Of a stretch of DNA of 10,349 bases, positions 1 to 5,114 are shown piece by piece. Position 1 is the stretch's first letter. Each line of letters begins with the position of its first letter. This stretch comes from an uncultured Clostridia bacterium. Its GTDB lineage: Bacteria > Bacillota > Clostridia > Christensenellales > UBA3700. The translations under genes and the position numbers were made by a program. The stretch covers positions 1 to 10,349 of the forward strand of contig CAMWPK010000034.1 in the NCBI GenBank assembly GCA_947176115.1. The letters run 5' to 3'. The notes under the pieces were generated by a model. That model was not told the DNA's origin. It saw nothing but the letters and a program-made list of their open reading frames with translations, and did not search any database.

Positions 1-362
1 AAGTGCGGATTATACTTTTGAATTTTAGCCCACACGTCAAGCAAAAATTTAGCGGGCGTCATAACCGACGTGCCGATACGAATAGATTGTTGTTTATCTT
101 TATTGTCTATTTCTTTTGCCTTCTCGATTGCCCTGTTGGAATAATCTATAATATATTTTGCGTCTTGCAAAAAACTCTTCCCTGCTTCAGTGAGTTGCAA
201 ACCGTGATTCGTGCGGGTCAAAAGAGCTATACCAAGTCGTTCTTCCAATGCGTTTATTTGTTTCATAACGGCGGGCGGTGTGATAAATAATGCGTCCGCA
301 GCTTTTGTAAAACTGCCGTTCTCAACCACCGAAATGAATGTTGTAAGTTGGGAATTATACAT
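1..362 (-). CDS. LysR-family transcriptional regulator, N-terminal part (cut by window edge)
   Basis: The 120 visible residues begin MYNSQLTTFISVVENGSF and form the N-terminal winged helix-turn-helix of a LysR-type regulator. Residues 17-36 carry the classic GSFTKAADALFITPPAVMKQ recognition region, followed by INALEERLGIALLTR and the LTEAGKSFL segment that leads into the linker helix (about residues 58-90). The start of the effector-binding domain (SIRIGTSVMTPAKFLL) is visible before the frame leaves the window at position 1. LysR proteins of this kind are usually about 290-300 residues long, bind DNA as tetramers and respond to a small co-inducer; which one cannot be told here. The ATG at 360-362 is supported by a GGAGG ribosome binding site (370-374 on the plus strand, read in complement) and by a good promoter upstream. 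The usual divergent target gene is absent, because the upstream neighbour (rlmD) points the same way. Confidence 0.93.
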   Translation of the reverse strand, partial: MYNSQLTTFISVVENGSFTKAADALFITPPAVMKQINALEERLGIALLTRTNHGLQLTEAGKSFLQDAKYIIDYSNRAIEKAKEIDNKDKQQSIRIGTSVMTPAKFLLDVWAKIQKYNPH

Positions 363-404
363 TCGCTTACCTCCATTACATAGCATTTACTTTTGGTTTT
401 TATT

Positions 405-433
405 ATTATAGCAAAAAACGAACAAAAAATCAA
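405..433 (-). promoter_or_regulatory. Promoter of the LysR-family gene
   Basis: Read on the minus strand, TTGATT (428-433) is followed after exactly 17 bases by TATAAT (405-410). The -10 is preceded by TG one base upstream (TGCTATAAT), an extended -10. The predicted start near 398 gives a leader of about 36 bases containing the GGAGG site. No convincing LysR operator (T-N11-A dyad) was identified. Confidence 0.75.
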
Positions 434-611
434 GTTTATCTACGGGTGCAAAATCAGTCGAAATGTTTCCGCAAACCGATGTTGTTCGTAGTCTTCTGCT
501 AAGGTTGAAGCTATAATTTGTCTTACCTTTTCCGGACATAAAAAATGTGCACTTACTCTCCGTTTTGGATTGTAAGCGCTTATTTTTCAGGTTTAGTCCC
601 CTATTTTGCCC

Positions 612-633
612 CAAAAAGCCGTTATTTCGGCTA
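612..633 (-). terminator. Rho-independent terminator of rlmD, overlapping its stop codon
   Basis: On the minus strand AGCCG (628-632) pairs with CGGCT (617-621) across a six-base loop, followed directly by a T run (613-617). The TAG stop of rlmD (631-633) overlaps the upstream arm, so the coding region ends inside the hairpin. The stem is only five base pairs but GC-rich. Confidence 0.6.
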
Positions 634-1998
634 TTTTCGTTTAAGACAAATTAGAGTTTCGATATGCTTGGTGTTGGGGAACATATCGTATGGAGTTATT
701 GAAGCAGGTTCGTACTTTTCAAGAAGTAAATTTACGTCGCGAGCCAAAGTCGCGGGATTGCACGACACGTAAATAATTTGGTCAGGCAACGCAGACAATA
801 GAGCGGATAAAACGGCTGTGTCGCAACCTTTACGCGGTGGGTCAAGTACTACGATTGAATCGCTAAGACGGGATACAACTTTAGGAAGTTCCTCTGCGCA
901 ATCTCCGCAGATATTTATTATCTTGTCGCTATTGCCGTTGAGTTTTGCCAAGACCTGAGAATTTGCAATGGCTTGCGGTACTATCTCTATTGCATATACC
1001 TTGTCGGCATACTTAGCGAAAATATTGCTCATTATGCCTATACCGCTATAGGCGTCAATAACGTTGCTTATACCGCTATCGCGTATTAATTCCCCCACGC
1101 GGGAGTAAATCATATCCCTGACGTTATCGTTGATTTGCATAAAAGATTGCGGGGATACCAAAAATTTTACGCCCAAAGCCTCGCCTTGCAAACTATCCTC
1201 ACCGTATAAAGTAACAACCTTTTCGCCCATGATAACGTTAGTCCGTTGGGTATTGGGTGATATATAAAGAGAAAACTCTATTCCAAGCGACTTTAACCTA
1301 GTTATGAGCGCGTCGTGCTTTGGCAAGCTGTTGCCATTGATAACGACGCATATAGCAAATTTGCCGTCAACTTTGCGTATGACAAGGTGGCGCGCAAGTC
1401 CGCTATGCAATCTTTCGTCATACGCAGTAATACATTGATTATCCATATAATCTAGGAATACGTCCAATATCTCCTGCATACCATCGCTGTTGAGAAGACA
1501 ACTTCCGCTCTCTCCTTGCTTACAAAACGGTACAATACTGTGAGAGTTGGGAGCGAAATAACCGCCGACCAACTTCCCCTCTTGATAACTTATGGGGACT
1601 TGAATTTTATTGCGATAACCTATCCTCTTGGGACTTGCAACGGTTTCGTCAACGGCAAACTCTCGCTTACATTGTTTTTCTAAACAATTTTTAACGTTTT
1701 GACGCTTGATTTCCAATTGCTTGTCGTAGTCAATATGCAACATTTCGCAACCGCCACACTTAAAACATATCTTGCACGCAGGCGCAACTCTGTCCTTGCT
1801 TGCTACGAGCAACTTGATGACTTTAGCAAAGCAAAATGATTTCTTAACTTGAGTAATTTGCACTTTGACGGACTCGCCAATCAAGGCTCCGTGGACAAAC
1901 AACACGACGCCGTCTACTCTCGCAACGCCTTCTCCGTCCATTCCCACGGAAGTTATGTCCACCGTCAAAATATCTCCAACTCTTATCTGCTTTTCCAT
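631..1998 (-). CDS. rlmD: 23S rRNA (uracil-C5)-methyltransferase, RlmD/RlmCD type
   Basis: This 455-residue protein belongs to the TrmA/RlmD (RumA) family, which uses S-adenosylmethionine to make 5-methyluridine in RNA. Residues 1-60 form a TRAM RNA-binding domain. Cysteines 75, 81, 84 and 159 match the spacing of the family [4Fe-4S] site (motif CKICFKCGGC at 75-84; C78 is an additional one). SPKRIGYRNKIQVPI (122-136) and VSPQSFMQIN (281-290) are family motifs. The SAM fold shows DAYSGIGIMS (315-324), DPPRKGCD (386-393) and SCNPATLARD (412-421) with the catalytic nucleophile C413; HIETL supplies the general-base Glu447. Length and motifs are complete. In E. coli the RumA member modifies U1939; Gram-positive homologues (RlmCD) can modify U747 and U1939, so the exact target is uncertain. 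The ATG is forced: an in-frame TAA lies at 2020-2022 with no other start codon between, yet there is no SD. Confidence 0.93.
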   Translation of the reverse strand: MEKQIRVGDILTVDITSVGMDGEGVARVDGVVLFVHGALIGESVKVQITQVKKSFCFAKVIKLLVASKDRVAPACKICFKCGGCEMLHIDYDKQLEIKRQNVKNCLEKQCKREFAVDETVASPKRIGYRNKIQVPISYQEGKLVGGYFAPNSHSIVPFCKQGESGSCLLNSDGMQEILDVFLDYMDNQCITAYDERLHSGLARHLVIRKVDGKFAICVVINGNSLPKHDALITRLKSLGIEFSLYISPNTQRTNVIMGEKVVTLYGEDSLQGEALGVKFLVSPQSFMQINDNVRDMIYSRVGELIRDSGISNVIDAYSGIGIMSNIFAKYADKVYAIEIVPQAIANSQVLAKLNGNSDKIINICGDCAEELPKVVSRLSDSIVVLDPPRKGCDTAVLSALLSALPDQIIYVSCNPATLARDVNLLLEKYEPASITPYDMFPNTKHIETLICLKRK

Positions 1999-2005
1999 AT
2001 TTAAT

Positions 2006-2034
2006 ATTCTAAAGCATATTTAGCGCATTGACAA
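2006..2034 (-). promoter_or_regulatory. Promoter of rlmD, placed for a leaderless transcript
   Basis: On the minus strand TTGTCA (2029-2034) is followed by a 17-base spacer and TAGAAT (2006-2011). Only seven bases separate the -10 from the ATG at 1996-1998, so transcription should start at or next to the initiation codon. No GGAG-like sequence lies between the elements and the ATG. Confidence 0.65.
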
Positions 2035-2085
2035 ACGACAAGTTTAACTACCTGCAATTTAGCAATAATACCTTTGGAGGGCATT

Positions 2086-2217
2086 ATGAAAAAACAGGCA
2101 AATAAAAAGAAAAAACAACAAATATCAAATCAAAGAATTAAAATGCGTTCAATCGACGAAGGGAATATGAAGATGGCGCTTAAAGACGAAGCCGACGGCA
2201 ACGGAAAGCCGTATTAG
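2086..2217 (+). CDS. Small basic hypothetical protein, 43 residues
   Basis: This short frame runs from ATG at 2086 to TAG at 2215-2217 and is preceded by a near-perfect ribosome binding site, GGAGG at 2076-2080, five bases before the ATG. The product starts MKKQANKKKKQQ, is strongly basic over its first half (Lys/Arg/Gln/Asn only, apart from isolated Ile and Ser), and ends in a more acidic tail rich in Asp, Glu and Gly with terminal KPY. It has no cysteine, no hydrophobic segment and no signal peptide, so it is predicted to be cytoplasmic and possibly nucleic-acid binding by charge alone. I do not recognise a family. It is divergent from rlmD, and the stretch 1999-2085 holds the rlmD promoter; no matching promoter for this ORF was found. 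Support is SD, start and plausible codon use only; it could be a chance ORF. Confidence 0.5.
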   Translation: MKKQANKKKKQQISNQRIKMRSIDEGNMKMALKDEADGNGKPY

Positions 2218-2235
2218 GAAAATTTATTAAAAGGT

Positions 2236-2364
2236 TGAGATTTCTCTACTCCGCTACGCTACGGTCGAAATGACATAGAATAGTTTTTTAACTTTGCTTG
2301 AATGACACCAAGTAGATTCTTTGACTTCGCTAGAAATGACGTCTGAGATACCATTGAGATGACG
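2236..2364 (+). repeat. Cluster of degenerate copies of a short intergenic repeat
   Basis: Between the small ORF and the radical SAM gene, a sentence-like unit of the form AGATTCTTTGACTTCGCTAG followed by AAATGAC recurs in diverged form: 2236-2275 (TGAGATTTCTCTACTCCGC ... GGTCGAAATGACA), 2291-2307 (ACTTTGCTTGAATGACA), 2314-2341 (AGATTCTTTGACTTCGC ... GAAATGACG) and 2343-2364 (CTGAGATACCATTGAGATGACG). Within the first copy ATTTC (2240-2244) faces GAAAT (2267-2271), so it can fold back. Short repeats with a TTCG(C)T...GAAATGACA core are, from memory, common between genes in low-GC Firmicutes and metagenomic contigs. The copies sit in gene-free DNA and encode nothing recognisable. Transcript-end or RNA-structure roles are possible but not shown. 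Confidence 0.6.
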
Positions 2365-2370
2365 TAGGAC

Positions 2371-2399
2371 TTGACATACGATTTGCTATGGTATAGACT
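2371..2399 (+). promoter_or_regulatory. Promoter of the radical SAM gene, placed for a leaderless transcript
   Basis: A consensus TTGACA (2371-2376) is followed after 17 bases by TAGACT (2394-2399); alternatively TGGTATAGA (2389-2397) works as an extended -10 with a 15-base spacer. Either choice places the transcription start at about 2404-2406, on or beside the ATG at 2406. It lies immediately downstream of the repeat cluster. Confidence 0.65.
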
Positions 2400-2405
2400 T
2401 TACGT

Positions 2406-3281
2406 ATGGAAAACTTATGCGCACTTTGTCCAAGAAATTGCTCTGTTGACAGAACAAAATCCAAAGGATATTGCAACCAAGGAATGCTCAAGGTTGCAAG
2501 AGCTTCGCTACACAAATGGGAAGAACCTATTATTTCCGGAACAAGCGGTAGCGGTACAGTATTTTTCAGCGGATGTAATCTCAAGTGCGTATACTGTCAA
2601 AATTATGAGGTGTCGCGCGGAAAAGGCAAAGCAATTACTGCCAACGAACTGGCAGACGTATTCAAAAGACTTGAAGACTTGGGCGCGCATAACGTCAATT
2701 TAGTTACGCCGACACACTTTGCAGACGATATAATTAAAGCCTGCGATATATACAGACCAAGTATACCTATTGCGTATAATTGCGGAGGTTATGAAAACCC
2801 AAAGACTTTGGAAAGACTGAAAGACGTCGTTGATATATTCATACCAGATTTTAAGTATAGCGACAATTCTTTAGCAAAAAAATACAGCAACTGCCCTAAC
2901 TATTTTGAAATATGTACAAAGGCTATTGTCAAAATGCGACAGCTTTGCCCCGCTGATATAGTTGAAGGCGGAATTATGAAAAAAGGTCTTATAATACGAC
3001 ACCTCGTCTTGCCAAATGCTTTAGACAATACTAAAGGCGTGATAGATTGGCTGGCAAACAATATGTCAAAAGATACGTATTTTTCTCTTATGGGGCAATA
3101 CGTACCTTATGGCGAAGCAAATAAATTCCCCAAAATAAATAGAAAACTAAAACCTTTAGAATATAAAATTGCGGTAAATCATGCCTTAAAACAAGGGCTT
3201 GAAAACACTTTTATTCAAAGTCTAGAGAGCGCTACTGAAGAATTTATCCCCGACTTCGATGATAAATCTCTAATTTATTAA
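2406..3281 (+). CDS. PflX-like radical SAM protein (COG1313, PFL-activase homologue)
   Basis: The 291-residue product is a radical S-adenosylmethionine enzyme of the PflX/COG1313 group, related to pyruvate formate-lyase activating enzymes. The SAM-binding [4Fe-4S] motif is CNLKCVYC (Cys57, Cys61, Cys64). The N-terminus carries a second cysteine set typical of this group, CALCPRNC (Cys5, Cys8, Cys12) plus Cys23 in GYC. Downstream, NLVTPTHF (about residues 97-104), IPIAYNCGGYE, VDIFIPDFKY, IIRHLVLPN (about residues 197-205) and FSLMGQYVPYG continue the expected partial TIM-barrel. Length is normal for the family, whose substrate is unknown; no glycyl-radical enzyme is next to it, so an activase role is not supported by context. 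The start is fixed by an in-frame TAG at 2394-2396, and the next Met (residue 27) would lose the N-terminal cysteines. There is no SD. The gene converges on the hypothetical gene to its right. Confidence 0.92.
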   Translation: MENLCALCPRNCSVDRTKSKGYCNQGMLKVARASLHKWEEPIISGTSGSGTVFFSGCNLKCVYCQNYEVSRGKGKAITANELADVFKRLEDLGAHNVNLVTPTHFADDIIKACDIYRPSIPIAYNCGGYENPKTLERLKDVVDIFIPDFKYSDNSLAKKYSNCPNYFEICTKAIVKMRQLCPADIVEGGIMKKGLIIRHLVLPNALDNTKGVIDWLANNMSKDTYFSLMGQYVPYGEANKFPKINRKLKPLEYKIAVNHALKQGLENTFIQSLESATEEFIPDFDDKSLIY

Positions 3282-3282
3282 T

Positions 3283-3317
3283 AAAAAATACGGCATATCT
3301 ACTGCCGTACTCCTTTT
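3283..3317. terminator. Bidirectional terminator between convergent genes
   Basis: TACGGCA (3289-3295) and TGCCGTA (3303-3309) form a perfect 7-bp stem with a 7-base loop. On the minus strand it is followed by six T (3283-3288), a strong terminator for the hypothetical gene ending at 3331. On the plus strand CTCCTTTT follows, a weaker U run that would serve the radical SAM gene ending at 3281. Confidence 0.85.
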
Positions 3318-3330
3318 AATACTTCTCAAC

Positions 3331-3714
3331 TTAAATCTTGACAAGACCTCTTTGCGTCATCATAACGTCAATGACTTCGCACACCTTCCTAGCGCATACG
3401 TCTGATTTTACGGGTATCATAGCCGGAACTTCTTTATATGCCTCAGATTGCGCAACATTCCTGAAATTGACTTTCTTTTGCGCGAACTCATCTTTGGTGG
3501 GGTCGATTGCAAGATAGATTTTTAATGAATTTCCGCCGATAGTGATTTTGGAAATCAATTCTTTTCCCGCTCTATAGCTATCGCATCTCAGACTTAATCT
3601 GCTTTTTACGCTACGGTATGAAAGAAGACGGGCTTGAAGTCTATTGTAGTATTCAATACTTGCTTCGTCCAGCTCCTTTATTCTCTCTTCAAAACTAAGC
3701 CTCTGCTTCTCCAC
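3331..3714 (-). CDS. Conserved hypothetical protein, 127 residues, clostridial type
   Basis: The product has no named function that I can assign. It starts with a charged helical segment (residues 1-30, FEERIKELDEASIEYYNRLQ), followed by a core with alternating strands: RLLSYRSVKSRLSLRCDSY (29-47), GKELISKITIGGNSLKIYLAI (50-70) with DP at 71-72, and VPAMIPVKSD (96-105), then a C-terminal helix. From memory, domains with the pattern 'LLSY..VKSR.S...DS.....+...K..I.GK.L.LYLALDP...(V/I)P....VKSD' occur singly or in tandem in many clostridial proteins without known function. No signal peptide or membrane helix is seen, so it is likely cytoplasmic. Initiation is at GTG (3712-3714), chosen because GGAGG lies seven bases upstream. 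It stands alone, with a consensus promoter and its own terminator. Confidence 0.85.
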   Translation of the reverse strand: MEKQRLSFEERIKELDEASIEYYNRLQARLLSYRSVKSRLSLRCDSYRAGKELISKITIGGNSLKIYLAIDPTKDEFAQKKVNFRNVAQSEAYKEVPAMIPVKSDVCARKVCEVIDVMMTQRGLVKI

Positions 3715-3752
3715 CTTTGTACCTCCACACCTTAAAAACGCATTGCTAAAGT

Positions 3753-3781
3753 ATTATATTAAATATTTCTTAACTTGTCAA
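3753..3781 (-). promoter_or_regulatory. Consensus sigma-A-type promoter of the 127-residue hypothetical gene
   Basis: On the minus strand TTGACA (3776-3781) and TATAAT (3753-3758) are both perfect and separated by exactly 17 bases. Transcription should start near 3746, giving a leader of about 32 bases that includes the GGAGG site before the GTG start. This is the strongest promoter in the window. Confidence 0.85.
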
Positions 3782-3786
3782 TCCTT

Positions 3787-3821
3787 ATAATTATAATAAT
3801 TTCCTTTTTTATTATAATTAT
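3787..3821. repeat. All-AT 13-bp perfect inverted repeat downstream of the TSCPD gene
   Basis: ATAATTATAATAA (3787-3799) is the exact inverse complement of TTATTATAATTAT (3809-3821), with a 9-base loop that reads AAAAGGAAA on the minus strand. It begins at the first plus-strand base of the TSCPD stop codon and ends just before the -35 of the next gene. It might end the kinase-TSCPD transcript, but it lacks GC pairs and a distinct T run, so the role is unproven. Confidence 0.5.
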
Positions 3822-4072
3822 TATTTATTATTGATATACGCTTCGCAAGCCTTTGCAAGTTGGTCCGGACAAGACGTACTTCTAGGTCCGCATTGAATGC
3901 CTTTGAGCTTTTGGGCTACTTCTTCTACTTTCATTCCCTCAACCAATTTACCTATTCCTTTGAGATTGCCATTGCAACCGCCGGTAAACTTTACGTTGAC
4001 AATTACTCCGTCCTCGACGTCAAAATCAATTACTTTTGAGCAGGTTCCGCTCGTATTATAAGTGTAATGCAT
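3821..4072 (-). CDS. TSCPD-domain protein (TIGR03905 type)
   Basis: This 83-residue protein contains the signature TSCPDQLA (residues 67-73 region) that names the TSCPD domain, and its size and layout match the short stand-alone TIGR03905 family. Visible features are the opening YTYNTSGTCSKVIDFDVEDG, the glycine/cysteine loop FTGGCNGNLKGIGKLVEG (30-46) and CGPRSTSCPDQLAKAC (61-76). Cysteines are at 11, 33, 61, 68 and 76. The related domain at the end of some ribonucleotide reductases and in other proteins is suspected to bind metal or nucleic acid, but the function of this short form is not established. The ATG (4070-4072) has GGGAG seven bases upstream. It begins 15 bases after the kinase stop codon, so the two genes are almost certainly cotranscribed. 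Confidence 0.9.
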   Translation of the reverse strand: MHYTYNTSGTCSKVIDFDVEDGVIVNVKFTGGCNGNLKGIGKLVEGMKVEEVAQKLKGIQCGPRSTSCPDQLAKACEAYINNK

Positions 4073-4087
4073 AAATGTTCTCCCATT

Positions 4088-4999
4088 TTACAGTTGAATT
4101 TTTTTAGGCTTATCCGGATAAAAAGCCTTGATATATTCCTCTATGTCCGCTTTCGTACCCTTGTACGGTCCGGGGGCTTCCATCTTTGTAGATACAGTGG
4201 CAGTCGCCCAAAGCAATGCGTCAGACATAGAGTGCGATTGTCTTTGAGTTATGTACGCGGCAAAAGTTGTATCTCCGCGTCCGCTTCTGCCCGATAGATT
4301 TCTTGCCTTGATTGGGCAAGTGTACATTTCTTTGCCGTCATAAGCAAGTACTTCTGCGGAATTGGTAATAACAACTTCCTTGGCTCCCCACTCGTGAAGC
4401 ATCTTTGCAGAGATAAATCTATCAGTCTGACCTGTCAGTATCTCGGCTTCCGCCGTGTCCGTCTTGAGATAATCTATGTATGGCAATACTCTCTTCTTGT
4501 CAGCCCAATCTTCAAAATACATTTCTCCCGTAGCTCTATTGGCGTGTCTTAAAAGAGCTTGAACGTCAACGGCTATCTTGCCTCTTTTGGAGAGTTCTAT
4601 CATCAAGTCGCCGTCAAAGTCACCGTATATAAGTCCTGCGAAATGATATACGTCGCAATCTACGTCGGGTATATCTTCAATGGTAAAACTGTCGCCTTGA
4701 CCTATGCAAGTGCAAGTACGTCTTTCCTTATCCGCCGTATGGTACTTATTGCGAATAGAAGTGGACTCTTTGCTTGGGATATAAAAGACGTCCTCTTTGT
4801 CAATGACAAAGCAGTCAAGCCTGTCCTTGTCTTGAGGCGCAACCTTGGTGACTACGCCTACTTTATAACCGCCTGCGTAAGCCGCCGCAGATGAGTAAAT
4901 AACTGCTCCGCCCACCTCGATTATTTGGTGGTCAAGATAGTCGATATTGTAGTCCAACGAGATATGTCCTATCTCCAACGTATCATAATGTTTTTTCAT
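4088..4999 (-). CDS. PfkB-family carbohydrate/nucleoside kinase
   Basis: The 303-residue product belongs to the PfkB (ribokinase) superfamily, which transfers phosphate from ATP to a sugar, nucleoside or related alcohol. The N-terminal region shows the family glycine motif in EVGGAVIYSSAAAYAGG (28-44). The second signature is present as LSGRSGRGDTTFAAYI (235-250), with D243 as the expected catalytic base. The usual DTTGAGD is replaced by SGRSGRGD, so the anion-hole segment is intact in shape but carries Arg where Ala is normal. VDYLKTDTAEAEILTG-like sequence (IDYLKTDTAEAEILTG, 175-190) matches the family region before the nucleotide site. The substrate cannot be assigned. The start at 4997-4999 was chosen because AAGGAGAACTT sits just before it; a longer frame to 5137 would add 46 unrelated residues and run into the stop of the next gene. 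It leads a two-gene unit with the TSCPD gene. Confidence 0.88.
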   Translation of the reverse strand: MKKHYDTLEIGHISLDYNIDYLDHQIIEVGGAVIYSSAAAYAGGYKVGVVTKVAPQDKDRLDCFVIDKEDVFYIPSKESTSIRNKYHTADKERRTCTCIGQGDSFTIEDIPDVDCDVYHFAGLIYGDFDGDLMIELSKRGKIAVDVQALLRHANRATGEMYFEDWADKKRVLPYIDYLKTDTAEAEILTGQTDRFISAKMLHEWGAKEVVITNSAEVLAYDGKEMYTCPIKARNLSGRSGRGDTTFAAYITQRQSHSMSDALLWATATVSTKMEAPGPYKGTKADIEEYIKAFYPDKPKKIQL

Positions 5000-5049
5000 A
5001 AGTTCTCCTTTTATTTTACTCCTATAGATCACTTCTGTAGTCGCATATA

Positions 5050-5077
5050 TTATTAACTTTAATTGCCTGTATGTCAA
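5050..5077 (-). promoter_or_regulatory. Probable promoter of the kinase-TSCPD unit
   Basis: On the minus strand a consensus TTGACA (5072-5077) is followed after 16 bases by TAATAA (5050-5055); TAATAT (5047-5052) at 19 bases is an alternative. The -10 matches are modest. It lies in the 115-base gap between the giant gene's stop and the kinase start, where I saw no terminator, so some read-through from the giant gene is also possible. Confidence 0.45.
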
Positions 5078-5114
5078 GCATTTGACGCCATACGATGAGA
5101 TACGCAATAGCAGT

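Noticed and set aside
387..614. 75-residue minus-strand frame between LysR and rlmD
   Set aside because: It starts at a TTG inside the T run of the rlmD terminator, has no SD, runs through the LysR promoter and has no recognisable protein-like pattern.
363..630. Riboswitch or small RNA gene in the gap between LysR and rlmD
   Set aside because: Apart from the promoter and terminator already listed, I saw no stable stem series or known aptamer consensus.
2028..2033. Plus-strand TTGACA as the -35 of the small ORF's promoter
   Set aside because: No -10-like hexamer is found 15-19 bases downstream. The same bases on the other strand serve as the rlmD -35, so the match is probably a by-product.
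2236..2364. CRISPR array or tandem repeat with regular spacers
   Set aside because: The copies are diverged, unequal in length and irregularly spaced, and no cas gene is nearby.
2371..2703. 110-residue plus-strand frame overlapping the radical SAM gene
   Set aside because: It covers the promoter and the N-terminal cysteine motifs of the radical SAM protein in another frame, and has no family signal.
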